In this document: positions 7,538 to 16,201 of the stretch, piece after piece
Numbering within the stretch: position 1 is the first letter of the stretch
Layout of the letters: every line of letters starts with the position of its first letter
Source of the DNA: Paenibacillus sp. FSL H7-0326
GTDB lineage: Bacteria > Bacillota > Bacilli > Paenibacillales > Paenibacillaceae
DNA length: 64,000 bases
Assembly (NCBI RefSeq): GCF_001955535.1
Contig: NZ_MPVN01000001.1
Coordinates: 1,240,001-1,304,000, forward strand
Reading direction: 5' to 3'
Notes under the pieces: generated by a model
Databases searched by the model: none
The model's input: only the letters and a program-made list of their open reading frames with translations
What the model was told of the DNA's origin: nothing
Made by a program: the position numbers and the translations under genes

Positions 7538-10450
7538 CTACCTCCCCAGTGGAATATTTTTCTTTGAACTTTGCTTCAATACTTTGGACAAAATTTGCTG
7601 TTGCTCTGCGACATGTACATGTTGGAAGCCAGTCGCCGGACTAGAACGCTCAGGCCGTCCTGCATAATCAAGCTTAACACCTGCAGGTAATAGCTCACGA
7701 AGTCTTGGCTCCATATATGTCCATGCTCCCATATTCTTAGGTTCTTCCTGTGCCCAGACGATTTCCTTCACATTACGGAATCTGGCGAGGAAGCGACGAA
7801 TTTCTTGTTCAGGGAAAGGATACAATTGTTCCACACGCAAGATGTGCAGCCAGGACCAATCTTCACCTTTTTCCTTATCAATTGCCTCTTCAAGATCGAT
7901 CGCGATCTTGCCGCTGCAAAGAAGGATACGCTCCACCTTATCAGGAGCTGCTCCAAGAATAGGCTCTTCGAGCACTGTTTGGAAGCTGCCTTCGCTAAAC
8001 TCTTTAGCTGGAGAAGCTACACGCGGGTTACGAATCAGACTCTTCGGTGACATCAGCACGAGCGGTCTCGCATCATCTGTCTCCGTTAGTGCAGCCTGAC
8101 GGCGAAGCAGATGGAAGTACTGCGCGCTGCTGGACAGATTGGCAACAATCCAGTTATCATCTGCACACATTTGCAGGAAGCGCTCTAGTCTTGCGCTCGT
8201 ATGCTCAGGTCCCTGGCCTTCACTTGCGTGAGGCAAGAGCATCACCAGGCTCGAGTTCTGGGACCATTTTGAACGTCCAGAAGATACGAATTGGTCGAAC
8301 AATACTTGAGCACAGTTGGCAAAATCACCGAATTGAGCTTCCCATATTACCAGTGTCTCTGGTGCATAAACGTTGTAGCCGTACTCAAAGCCTACTACAG
8401 ATTCCTCTGACAGAGGGCTGTTATATAGGGCAAAAGAAGCCTTGGCTTGCGGCAAACGATGAAGTACATTGTAGGAATCTCCCGTCTCGGAATCATGCAG
8501 CACCAGGTTGCGATGAGCAAATGTAGCCCGCTGGGAATCCTGCCCCGACATCCGAATCGGTTTACCGTCAGCCAGAATTGTAGCAAAAGCGAGTGTTTCC
8601 GCCAAGCTCCAATCTACTTTTTCACCTTCGTTCAGAGCATTCTGGCGTCGCTGCAGAATACGCTGCAGCTTAGGATATACCTTGAAGCCTTCCGGCCACT
8701 TGAGCAGCTCAGCGTTAATCTCGCGCAGCTTCTCAATCGGAACTGCCGTTTGCGCATTTGTCAGCCGTTCCGGTCTTTGCAGTTCAGTGCTGCCGGCATC
8801 AACCTTGTCATGCACTTCCTCATGGCTTACCGTTCCTTGCTTCACTTCATCATAAGCCTGCTTGAGCTGATTCTGAGCCGCATTTCTCAGATTCGTAAGC
8901 AGATCCTTCTCACCAGCTCCAGACTGAACCAGAACATCCGCATACAATTCACATACGGTTGGATGATTCTTCACTTTACTGTACACGAGTGGTTGGGTTG
9001 TTTCCGGATCATCGGTCTCGTTATGTCCATAACGGCGATATCCGATCAAGTCGATCAGGAAATCTTTGTTGAATTTGTTACGATATTCACTCGCAAGGCG
9101 GATCGCTGCCATACACGCATCAGGGTTATCCGCGTTCACATGAATGATTGGGATTTCATATCCTTTGGCCAAGTCACTGGAGTACATCGTTGACCGAGAT
9201 GCCTCACTGTTCGTTGTGAAGCCGATCCGATTGTTTACGATAATATGAATCGTACCGCCATTTTGATATCCCTTCAGAGATTTCAAGTTCAGCGATTCAG
9301 CAACGATCCCTTCTCCTGGGAATGCAGCATCTCCATGCATTAGAATCGTTGCTGCTTTAGTAACGTCCTGCTTCGGATATCCTGCCTGTCCTCGGTCATC
9401 CTGAGCTGCTCGTGCAAAGCCTTGAACCACTGGGTTCACATATTCAAGATGACTCGGGTTATTTGCCATCGTAATCTTAGCTTGAACGACCTCGCCTTTT
9501 TTCACATAGCGCGTTGCACCCAGATGGTACTTCACGTCTCCCGTCCATCCGTAATTAACGCCAGATGAGCTCTCAGACGGAACAAGATCTTTATTGTTCG
9601 TCTGGTGGAATTTCGAGAAGATCTTGCCATATGGTTTGCCGAGTACGTGCGCAAGCACATTCAGGCGTCCACGATGGGCCATCCCCATCAGAATATGGCT
9701 GGATCCTGCTTCGGCCATGATCTCAATAATTTTATCGAGCATCGGAACGAGCACATCGTTCCCTTCAATGGAGAACCACTTCTGCCCCACAAAATTTTTG
9801 TGAAGGAACTGTTCGAACTGTTCCACTTCCACAAGTCTGGCCAGGAGTGACTTCCGCTCATCTGCGGTCAGCTGAACAGCCGATGAACCTGACTCAATGC
9901 TCTGATACAGCCAGTTGCGTTCTTCTTCATCTTGAATATGATTAAACTCGTAAGCCAGCGGCCCTGTATATATATCACGCAATCGCTGGATTGCGTCTAA
10001 TCCAGTCATGGTCTGTGAATCTGCATTCTCCCAAATGATTGAGGCAGGAATAGCTCGTAGATCTTGCTCGCTAAGCCCCAGTTTGGATGGTGTGAGCAGG
10101 CTCTCTTCTGTCTTGACATCCAGCTGGAGCGGATCAATATCAGCAGCCAAATGTCCGAATCTTCGGATATTTTGAACTAGCTTGCCCGCTGTAACCGCTT
10201 TCTGTAACAGCTGTAGATCTGCAACTCCCGAACTTGCATTACTCCCTGTAACTGATGAAGCAAGTCCTTGATTGTTCTCGGGGCCAATATCCATCGGAGG
10301 CGGTCCCCATTCTTTAAAAAGCGTGCGGAATTCAGCATCAACTGCCTCTGGGTCAGCACTATAAATCTCAAACTGTTGTTGTACGTAACCGAAGTTTGGT
10401 CCGTAGTATGTTTTCCATGGGCTTTGCATATTGCCATCTTCGTTAGCCAT
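7538..10450 (-). CDS. odhA: 2-oxoglutarate dehydrogenase E1 component
   Basis: Thiamine-diphosphate-dependent E1 subunit, 970 aa, which decarboxylates 2-oxoglutarate and hands the succinyl group to the OdhB lipoyl arm. Family signatures seen: MGMAHRGRLNVLAHVLGKPY, the ThDP/Mg segment HGDAAFPGEGIVAES with NNRIGFTT, YRRYGHNETDDP and LLPHASEGQGPEHTSARLERFL. The N-terminus WKTYYGPNFGYVQQQFEIY is the usual Bacillales one. The ATG is preceded by GGAGGGA. It is the first gene of odhAB, with a 430-nt upstream region that also holds a candidate leader hairpin. Confidence 0.96.
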   Translation of the reverse strand: MANEDGNMQSPWKTYYGPNFGYVQQQFEIYSADPEAVDAEFRTLFKEWGPPPMDIGPENNQGLASSVTGSNASSGVADLQLLQKAVTAGKLVQNIRRFGHLAADIDPLQLDVKTEESLLTPSKLGLSEQDLRAIPASIIWENADSQTMTGLDAIQRLRDIYTGPLAYEFNHIQDEEERNWLYQSIESGSSAVQLTADERKSLLARLVEVEQFEQFLHKNFVGQKWFSIEGNDVLVPMLDKIIEIMAEAGSSHILMGMAHRGRLNVLAHVLGKPYGKIFSKFHQTNNKDLVPSESSSGVNYGWTGDVKYHLGATRYVKKGEVVQAKITMANNPSHLEYVNPVVQGFARAAQDDRGQAGYPKQDVTKAATILMHGDAAFPGEGIVAESLNLKSLKGYQNGGTIHIIVNNRIGFTTNSEASRSTMYSSDLAKGYEIPIIHVNADNPDACMAAIRLASEYRNKFNKDFLIDLIGYRRYGHNETDDPETTQPLVYSKVKNHPTVCELYADVLVQSGAGEKDLLTNLRNAAQNQLKQAYDEVKQGTVSHEEVHDKVDAGSTELQRPERLTNAQTAVPIEKLREINAELLKWPEGFKVYPKLQRILQRRQNALNEGEKVDWSLAETLAFATILADGKPIRMSGQDSQRATFAHRNLVLHDSETGDSYNVLHRLPQAKASFALYNSPLSEESVVGFEYGYNVYAPETLVIWEAQFGDFANCAQVLFDQFVSSGRSKWSQNSSLVMLLPHASEGQGPEHTSARLERFLQMCADDNWIVANLSSSAQYFHLLRRQAALTETDDARPLVLMSPKSLIRNPRVASPAKEFSEGSFQTVLEEPILGAAPDKVERILLCSGKIAIDLEEAIDKEKGEDWSWLHILRVEQLYPFPEQEIRRFLARFRNVKEIVWAQEEPKNMGAWTYMEPRLRELLPAGVKLDYAGRPERSSPATGFQHVHVAEQQQILSKVLKQSSKKNIPLGR

Positions 10451-10574
10451 TTAACGTTCCCTCCGTCAAAATATTTGGTTTGTGCCAGGACGGAAAATCA
10501 TTCTTAATTTCATAAAATTAAACTCAATCTCTAATTATAAATCAATTTCTCGAAGAAAACATCTATCGCTGTTT

Positions 10575-10603
10575 TCTCCAGAGTTTCCTCCGAGCTGGAG
10601 GAT
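10575..10603 (-). other. Alternative-pairing hairpin in the odhA upstream region
   Basis: Between odhA and the convergently placed ABC gene lies a 432-nt gap. About 125 nt before the odhA start it contains two mutually exclusive stems: CTCCAG/CTGGAG (10576-10581 with 10595-10600) and TCCTCC/GGAGGA (10586-10591 with 10597-10602). They share the GGAG arm. No known riboswitch consensus is visible. Whether it is transcribed is not known; the rest of the gap is AT-rich, with a TGCTC/GAGCA dyad near 10660 and a terminator at its far end. Confidence 0.3.
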
Positions 10604-10771
10604 TTTGTGAATAATGCTTCTAAGCTGTAAGATTCTACCCTTATTCTATAAACTATTGCTCCTGAGAGCATTTCCAATTTTAAAGGTAATCAATGCATTT
10701 TTTAGATGAATCACTTCAAACCCCTGCTGTACCAGCAAATATTGATTCTATCAAAATGTCATGAGGATGAC

Positions 10772-10830
10772 AAAAAAATAAAGCCCTTTCATTTAAGAAA
10801 CAAATTTGTTTTGAAATGTGGGCTTTATTT
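10772..10830 (-). terminator. Terminator of the ABC half-transporter gene
   Basis: AATAAAGCCC pairs with GGGCTTTATT around a long loop that itself contains ATTT/AAAT pairing; on the minus strand it is followed by TTTTTTG. Confidence 0.75.
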
Positions 10831-10881
10831 TGTAAAATTTGTCTTCTCTTCCATCTTAACTAACTTAAAAAGTTTTTATAC

Positions 10882-12609
10882 TCAGCTAAGCTCCCTGAAT
10901 TGTGCCGTATGCAGGCGGCTGTATACTCCGCTTCTCGATACCAGCTCCTCGTGACTTCCTTCCTCTTCAATTCCATTCGGCGTAACCACGATAATGCGAT
11001 CTGCATTTTTGATCGTAGCCAGTCGATGGGCAATAACGAGTGTGGTTCTACCTTGTGACAGCTCAGCAAGGGACTGCTGGATCGCCGCTTCTGTTTCTGT
11101 ATCCAGCGCTGAGGTCGCTTCGTCGAGAATTAGGATCTTCGGATTTTTCAAGAACATTCGTGCGATGGCAATCCGCTGCTTCTGCCCTCCCGATAATTTA
11201 ACGCCTCTTTCCCCGATCACAGTCTCCATTCCTTCCGGCATCGCTTCAATCGTTGGAGCAAGCTGTGCGAGTCTTGCTGCTGTCCATATCTCTTCATCAC
11301 TTGCATCAAGCTTGCCATAGGCGATATTCTCCCGCACCGTACCAGCAAATAGAAACACATCCTGTTGGACGATGCCTATCTGTTTGCGAAGGGAGGCCAG
11401 CGTGATCTTGGACGTATCCACACCATCAATAGTGATCCTTCCTTCTGTAGCCTCATAGAATCTCGGAAGCAGACTGCAGATTGTCGTCTTGCCAGCGCCC
11501 GAAGGACCCACAAAAGCTACGGTCTCTCCTGCTTTAATGCTAAGATTGATCTTATTGAGCACTTTGGAGCCGTCGTCGTAACCGAACGAGACTTTCTCAT
11601 AATGGATATTGCCTTCAAAATCCGGTGCTTCCCTGGCATCCTTACTGTCCTTAACATCCGGCTCTGTGTCCAGCAGTTCGATGTATCTCTGGAATCCGGC
11701 AATGCCTTTTGGATAGCTCTCAATAATCGCATTAATCTTGTCGATTGGACGGAAGAACACATTGGTCAGCAATAAGAAGGCAGCAAACTGTCCGTAGGTC
11801 AGCTCCCCTTGTAAAATAAACCATGTTCCGCAGATCAGCACAAATAAGTTGATGCTTCTGGTCAGCATGTAGCTGATCGTAATATTCTGGGCCATAATCT
11901 TGTAGCTGAACAGCTTGGTCAGCCTGAACTCACGATTATCCTGCTCAAAGCGCTTCTTCTCAAAGCCCTCGTTAGCAAATGCTTGTACAACACGAATTCC
12001 GCCAATTGTATTCTCTACACGGGAATTGAAGTTAGCAATGTTACCGTAAAGCTTGCGGAAGGCCTTGGTCATCTTGGTATTGAAGTACAGGGCCAGCCAT
12101 ATGACGATTGGTACAATAATGAAGGTAAGTACTGCAAGCTTCCAGTTGATCCCGAGCATGAGCAGAAATGCACCGATTAAAGTCATGACCGCGATAAATA
12201 AATCCTCTGGGCCATGATGCGCCATCTCGCCGATATCCATCAAATCATTGGTGATGCGTGACATAAGATGCCCTGTCTTGTTGTTGTCGAAGAACCGAAA
12301 GCCAAGCTTCTGGAGATGGTCAAACATCCGGCTTCTCATATCCGTCTCGATATTGATACCGAGCATGTGGCCCCAATAGGTCACTATAAAATGAAGAAAC
12401 GCAGTAATAACATAGACTGCAAGCAAGCCGGTGCAGGCAACGATAATGCTCTCAAAATTACCTGAAGGGAGCAGCTCGTCCACTACATAATTGACCGCGA
12501 GAGGAAATCCGAGCTCCATTAGTCCAGCGATAACTGCGCACATAAAATCAATAGTAAATAGAAGCCGGTACGGCCTGTAGTAGGAGAAAAATCTGCGGAG
12601 CAAAACCAT
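10882..12609 (-). CDS. ABC transporter, fused permease/ATP-binding half-exporter
   Basis: A type IV exporter of about 575 aa. The N-terminal six-helix membrane domain (residues 1-310) includes LGFRFFDNNKTGHLMSRITNDL. The C-terminal nucleotide-binding domain has a complete active site: Walker A GPSGAGKTT, Q-loop, LSGGQKQR signature, Walker B ILILDEATSALD and H-loop IAHRL. With all motifs intact it can work as a homodimer; the substrate (lipid, drug or peptide) is unknown. ATG 12609 has only AAAAGAG very close by, so TTG 12603 is an alternative start. An 18-bp hairpin lies 20 nt upstream. Confidence 0.9.
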   Translation of the reverse strand: MVLLRRFFSYYRPYRLLFTIDFMCAVIAGLMELGFPLAVNYVVDELLPSGNFESIIVACTGLLAVYVITAFLHFIVTYWGHMLGINIETDMRSRMFDHLQKLGFRFFDNNKTGHLMSRITNDLMDIGEMAHHGPEDLFIAVMTLIGAFLLMLGINWKLAVLTFIIVPIVIWLALYFNTKMTKAFRKLYGNIANFNSRVENTIGGIRVVQAFANEGFEKKRFEQDNREFRLTKLFSYKIMAQNITISYMLTRSINLFVLICGTWFILQGELTYGQFAAFLLLTNVFFRPIDKINAIIESYPKGIAGFQRYIELLDTEPDVKDSKDAREAPDFEGNIHYEKVSFGYDDGSKVLNKINLSIKAGETVAFVGPSGAGKTTICSLLPRFYEATEGRITIDGVDTSKITLASLRKQIGIVQQDVFLFAGTVRENIAYGKLDASDEEIWTAARLAQLAPTIEAMPEGMETVIGERGVKLSGGQKQRIAIARMFLKNPKILILDEATSALDTETEAAIQQSLAELSQGRTTLVIAHRLATIKNADRIIVVTPNGIEEEGSHEELVSRSGVYSRLHTAQFRELS

Positions 12610-12629
12610 CACTCTTTTCAGTATTTATT

Positions 12630-12673
12630 AGGTGTGTCTTAATACTCACATAAAAGAGTTTTAAGACACGCCT
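12630..12673 (-). repeat. Long inverted repeat just upstream of the ABC gene
   Basis: Arms 12630-12647 and 12656-12673 pair over 18 positions (16 Watson-Crick, one G-U, one mismatch) around an 8-nt loop. No T-run follows on either strand, so it does not look like a terminator. The position, 20 nt before the start codon, suits an operator or a 5' mRNA hairpin. The remainder of the gap to 12930 holds a TTGACA hexamer at about 12807 but no convincing -10. Confidence 0.55.
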
Positions 12674-12930
12674 TAGTTGACTCGAATATTACAAATTTTA
12701 CTATAGCTTTTCACTTCATTAAAGAAAAATATGACACATCTCCATACGGCTAAGAATCTGCCTGCATATTTTGGATAGGTAAGCGGAGAATAATAACAAC
12801 AATTTATTGACATCCGTTATTCACTGCAATTGAACACCAGCAGCTGATTAGCATGTTTTTTTATCGTATACGTTCAGATTAGGTTTCAATTCGCTTCGTG
12901 GTGGTAAGGAGCATAAAGGAGGAATGATGC

Positions 12931-14016
12931 TTGAATCGTATAATTAAAATAGGCATTATTGGCAGCGGCGGAATTGCCAGAGCCCACGCCGAGGCCTATA
13001 AACAACTTGATTATGTTGAAGTAGTAGCCGTAGCAGATATTATCCCCGGAAAAGCCGCGCTGTTTATTGAACAAACGAACCTTCCGACAGCGAAGGCTTT
13101 CGACGATCATCAGCATCTGCTCGAGCTGGATCTTGACGGAGTCAGCATATGTACACCTAATTTTTCGCATCACAGCATTACCATTGACGCATTGAATGCG
13201 GGTAAGCATGTCATGGTAGAGAAGCCCATGTCTGTTACATTAGACCAAGGTATTGAAATGGTGGAGACCGCACAGTGTACGGGGAAAATGCTGTCCGTCG
13301 GGTTCCAGCCTCGTTATGACCCTAATATGCAAGCGATTCGCAGCCTGATACAGGACGGTCAGCTCGGTAAAGTGTATTATGCAGAAGCAGGCGGCGGCAG
13401 AAGACGCGGGATGCCGGGCGGTACCTTCATACGAAAGGATCTGGCCGGAGCAGGAGCCATGGCCGATATTGGCTGCTATTCGCTTGATATGGTCCTTCAT
13501 GCACTCGGGTACCCTAAGCCGCTGACCGTGTCTGCTTACACCTCCAATTATTTTGGCACGAACCCCAAATATCATCCAGAGTCCCACATCTTTAACGTTG
13601 AGGATTTTGGTGCAGCCATGGTTAGACTTGAAGGCGATATTCTGCTCAGCTACAAAATTTCCTGGGCTATGCATATGGACACTCTAGGCCCTACGATGTT
13701 TCTCGGGACAGACGCCGGGCTTAAAGTGACACCCGCCGGAAGCGGTCCCTGGAGTGGAGGCTGGGAAGGACGTGTCGGCAGCATGACCTTGTATCACGAT
13801 ATCGCCGGCCATCATACAGAGAGCCCGATACCAATACAGCATCACCAGATCAACCTGTTCCATGCCAAAGTGTTTGATTACGCCGAGGCGATCCAGAAAC
13901 GACTGCCTGCGCCTATTCCTGGCGAGCAAATCCTATACAATCAGGCGATTATTGACGGGGTGCTGCGTTCTTCCGCTGCCAAAAAAGAAGTCGAGATCGT
14001 CATTCCGGATTTTTAA
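12931..14016 (+). CDS. Gfo/Idh/MocA-family NAD(P)-dependent oxidoreductase
   Basis: Sugar or inositol dehydrogenase-like protein, 361 aa. The N-terminal Rossmann fold has the dinucleotide motif GIIGSGGIARAHAEAY (residues 8-23), and EKPMSVT provides the conserved catalytic-site lysine. The C-terminal domain is the usual alpha/beta Gfo_Idh_MocA_C. The start is TTG 12931 with AAGGAGG 8 nt upstream; the two ATG triplets in between are out of frame. The gene stands alone with its own terminator, so the substrate cannot be inferred. Confidence 0.88.
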   Translation: MNRIIKIGIIGSGGIARAHAEAYKQLDYVEVVAVADIIPGKAALFIEQTNLPTAKAFDDHQHLLELDLDGVSICTPNFSHHSITIDALNAGKHVMVEKPMSVTLDQGIEMVETAQCTGKMLSVGFQPRYDPNMQAIRSLIQDGQLGKVYYAEAGGGRRRGMPGGTFIRKDLAGAGAMADIGCYSLDMVLHALGYPKPLTVSAYTSNYFGTNPKYHPESHIFNVEDFGAAMVRLEGDILLSYKISWAMHMDTLGPTMFLGTDAGLKVTPAGSGPWSGGWEGRVGSMTLYHDIAGHHTESPIPIQHHQINLFHAKVFDYAEAIQKRLPAPIPGEQILYNQAIIDGVLRSSAAKKEVEIVIPDF

Positions 14017-14022
14017 TTCACG

Positions 14023-14058
14023 AAGCCTTGTTCTCATTTAGAGAAGGAGGCTTTTTTT
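14023..14058 (+). terminator. Terminator of the Gfo/Idh oxidoreductase gene
   Basis: AGCCT..TTCTC and GAGAA..AGGCT arms followed by seven T, beginning 7 nt after the stop. Confidence 0.85.
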
Positions 14059-14130
14059 CTTCCCAAGTCCTTCACTTTGTTATATTCTAATTAAATGATG
14101 ATTTATTGACAACAAAGGAGCGACCTAATA

Positions 14131-14676
14131 ATGACTTCATCCACAGCCTTAATGATCGTTGATGTCCAGAATGCCATGTTTGCTGATCCCGAACTACCCT
14201 TACATAATGGAAAAGAAGTGCTGAGCAATATCCAGCGCCTCCTTCAAAAAGCTCGTGAAGACGGATTGCCTGTCATCTATATACAACATACGAGTACATC
14301 AGATGACGAATTTAGCGAAGGCAAACCAACCTGGCACATTCATCCAAGCATTGCCCCCCAGCCGAATGAAAGTGTGGTCAGAAAATCCAGCTGGGACGCC
14401 TTCTATCAAACAGAGCTGCTAGCCAAGCTGCAAGAGCTGAATATTCAAAAGCTCGTTATTTGTGGAATGCAGACTGAATTCTGTCTAGATACCACGTCAC
14501 GTGGCGCATACAGTCTAGGATATCATCATAATGTGCTGATCTCCGATGCACACAGTACATTCGACAGCAAAGTATTGCCTGCCGCAGATATCATCAAGCA
14601 CCATAATCAAATGCTCGGTGGACGTTTTGTTCAATTAATGAAGACAGAAGACATCCTTGCCAAAGGATTCAATTAA
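14131..14676 (+). CDS. Isochorismatase-family cysteine hydrolase
   Basis: A 181-aa alpha/beta hydrolase of the nicotinamidase/isochorismatase fold. Asp10 lies in IVDVQNAMF, and the nucleophile Cys is in LVICGMQTEFCLDTT, with the usual cis-peptide region before it. Members hydrolyse amides such as nicotinamide, ureidoacrylate or biuret; the substrate is not determinable here. ATG follows AAAGGAG. Flanked by terminators on both sides, hence monocistronic. Confidence 0.88.
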   Translation: MTSSTALMIVDVQNAMFADPELPLHNGKEVLSNIQRLLQKAREDGLPVIYIQHTSTSDDEFSEGKPTWHIHPSIAPQPNESVVRKSSWDAFYQTELLAKLQELNIQKLVICGMQTEFCLDTTSRGAYSLGYHHNVLISDAHSTFDSKVLPAADIIKHHNQMLGGRFVQLMKTEDILAKGFN

Positions 14677-14695
14677 TCCACATTAATATACAAAC

Positions 14696-14735
14696 AAAAA
14701 AGAGTCATCCCAGCTGAAGGGATGACTCTTTTTTC
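14696..14735. terminator. Bidirectional terminator between convergent genes
   Basis: AGAGTCATCCC and GGGATGACTCT form a perfect 11-bp stem around a 7-nt loop, flanked by A-run and T-run, so it can serve the hydrolase on the plus strand and the acetyltransferase operon on the minus strand. Confidence 0.9.
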
Positions 14736-14780
14736 GTTATCGGCTATTCAATATTAGTATCTAATGGATAAAAAAACTGA

Positions 14781-15251
14781 CTACAGCTCCATCGCCAGCC
14801 GAATCATATCCACACAAGGAATGCCGTTCTCAACAATCTTCTCCTCATAATGCCTAGTGAAGTAATCCCTGTCAATACCAGTCATTCGAAAACCCATTCG
14901 CTGGTAAAGACCTAATTGTGTAAGACTCGAATTTCCAGTTCCGATCTCAAGCGTGCCTGTCCCTTGCTGCCTGCCTTCAAATATCGCATGTTGAATCAAA
15001 GCTGTGCCAATGCCCCGGCCCTGCCAGTCTTCTGCAACAGCAATATTCACAATCTCGATCGTACCCGGTCTGGTATCCAGCAGAACCATTACACCAACGA
15101 TCTCCTGATCGATCACAGCAAAGTATAATTTGCCGCGGTCAATATATTCATCCACCATAGTGCGTGAAGGATCGGCTAATAGCAGCATGGAATACGGCAT
15201 CGACTCGTTATGTTGCAGTTCACGAATATTTATATCCAAGTTGCTCTTCAA
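14781..15251 (-). CDS. GNAT-family N-acetyltransferase
   Basis: A 156-aa acetyl-CoA-dependent acyltransferase. The core has the beta-4 strand EIVNIAVAEDWQGRGIGTALIQHA with the acetyl-CoA pyrophosphate loop (QGRGIG), followed by LEIGTGNSSLTQLGLYQRMGF. The start is set at TTG 15251, 6 nt after GGGGGA; the ATG at 15287 precedes that RBS. It lies downstream of the monooxygenase gene at 15289, probably in one operon. Substrate unknown. Confidence 0.8.
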   Translation of the reverse strand: MKSNLDINIRELQHNESMPYSMLLLADPSRTMVDEYIDRGKLYFAVIDQEIVGVMVLLDTRPGTIEIVNIAVAEDWQGRGIGTALIQHAIFEGRQQGTGTLEIGTGNSSLTQLGLYQRMGFRMTGIDRDYFTRHYEEKIVENGIPCVDMIRLAMEL

Positions 15252-15288
15252 AACGGTTCCCCCTTGATGTGAGCCGCCATCTTCCATA

Positions 15289-15591
15289 TTATACTTGGTT
15301 CAGATTAACTCTCTGAAAATGCTCAACCACTGGAAACGGCTCGTAATAATGATGGAGCAGCTGCTTCCACTCTCCATATTCAGCCGACTCTCTGAATCCG
15401 ATCGTATGATCCTCCAGCGTCTCCCATCTGACATGTAACAAGTACTGATGATCCGACTCCATACATTTATACAATTCATGCCCGAGATAACCCGACATGC
15501 TGGAAATAATAGCGGATGCTTTGGCAAAATCCTGTTCAAAATGGCTCTCTAATCCTGCTTTGATGTATAACATTGCACTTTCTAGAATCAT
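15289..15591 (-). CDS. Antibiotic biosynthesis monooxygenase (ABM) domain protein
   Basis: A 100-aa single-domain protein of the dimeric alpha/beta-barrel superfamily. It shows the usual layout of FEQDFAKASAIISSMSGYLGHELYK, then HQYLLHVRWETLEDHTIGFRES and a closing strand. Such proteins include heme-degrading monooxygenases and quinol oxygenases, but the short form is often of unknown substrate. ATG has GGAGGGA upstream. It is followed by the GNAT gene after about 40 nt. Confidence 0.8.
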   Translation of the reverse strand: MILESAMLYIKAGLESHFEQDFAKASAIISSMSGYLGHELYKCMESDHQYLLHVRWETLEDHTIGFRESAEYGEWKQLLHHYYEPFPVVEHFQRVNLNQV

Positions 15592-15629
15592 AATTTTGTA
15601 TCCCTCCGATGAATGTAACCTAGTCCTTG

Positions 15630-16115
15630 TTACGCCTCAAGCTGCTGCATCGCTTCAAGCTGCTTCATATGATGCCTGTCGTGCCAGATAAAATCCTCTA
15701 CATAGCTCTGTAATGTAAAGGGGTTACCATCCAGCCCTTTATATGAGTAAGACCAATCTTCATCCACAAGCTCATATAAATTTCTAATAATCAGTTCTCT
15801 ATATTTCAACGTTTCCTGCATGAGCTCTTCTATTGATATCTTACGGGCATACTCACGCGCAGCTTCATTAAACAGATCATAATCCAGATGCTGAATCTGA
15901 ACCTGTTCCTTCTCCCCCGACGCGATGATAGATATGGCGCCCTCCCAAAAATAACGGTCCCATCTCATCATATGGCACACCATCTCACGAGCGGTCCACT
16001 TGCCTTCTGCAATTGGCTCATCCCAAGGTGCATTCTGCTGCATGCTCCATCTGCGAATCCAATCATGCCATTCATGAAATGAAGCGATCAACGAATTTTT
16101 CTGCACTCTATTCAC
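15630..16115 (-). CDS. DinB-family protein
   Basis: A four-helix DinB-fold protein of about 161 aa. The typical blocks are WTAREMVCHMMRWDRYFWEG (first metal histidine) and YVEDFIWHDRHHMKQLEAM (second and third histidines). The family holds thiol-dependent detoxification enzymes and uncharacterised metalloproteins. GTG 16115 is preferred because GAGGGG lies about 9 nt upstream; the ATG at 16124 abuts that RBS directly. The end of the protein repeats LEAMQQLEA. Confidence 0.75.
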   Translation of the reverse strand: MNRVQKNSLIASFHEWHDWIRRWSMQQNAPWDEPIAEGKWTAREMVCHMMRWDRYFWEGAISIIASGEKEQVQIQHLDYDLFNEAAREYARKISIEELMQETLKYRELIIRNLYELVDEDWSYSYKGLDGNPFTLQSYVEDFIWHDRHHMKQLEAMQQLEA

Positions 16116-16201
16116 GGCTTTCATCCCCTCTTCTAGAGAATTCAGTCATTAATCAATCTTGTAAGAGTGGATATTCGTCAAAAAGTGCGGGGTTCCTGCT
16201 T

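Noticed and set aside
8447..9193. 248-codon plus-strand frame opposite odhA
   Set aside because: It is antisense to a strongly conserved gene, has no RBS or recognisable domain, and reflects the codon bias of odhA on the other strand.
10575..10603. GGAAACTCTGGAGA near odhA looks like the linker of a tandem glycine riboswitch
   Set aside because: Only this short string matches. The P1/P3 stems and the conserved GGxxxA-type cores on either side are absent, so it is kept only as an unassigned hairpin.
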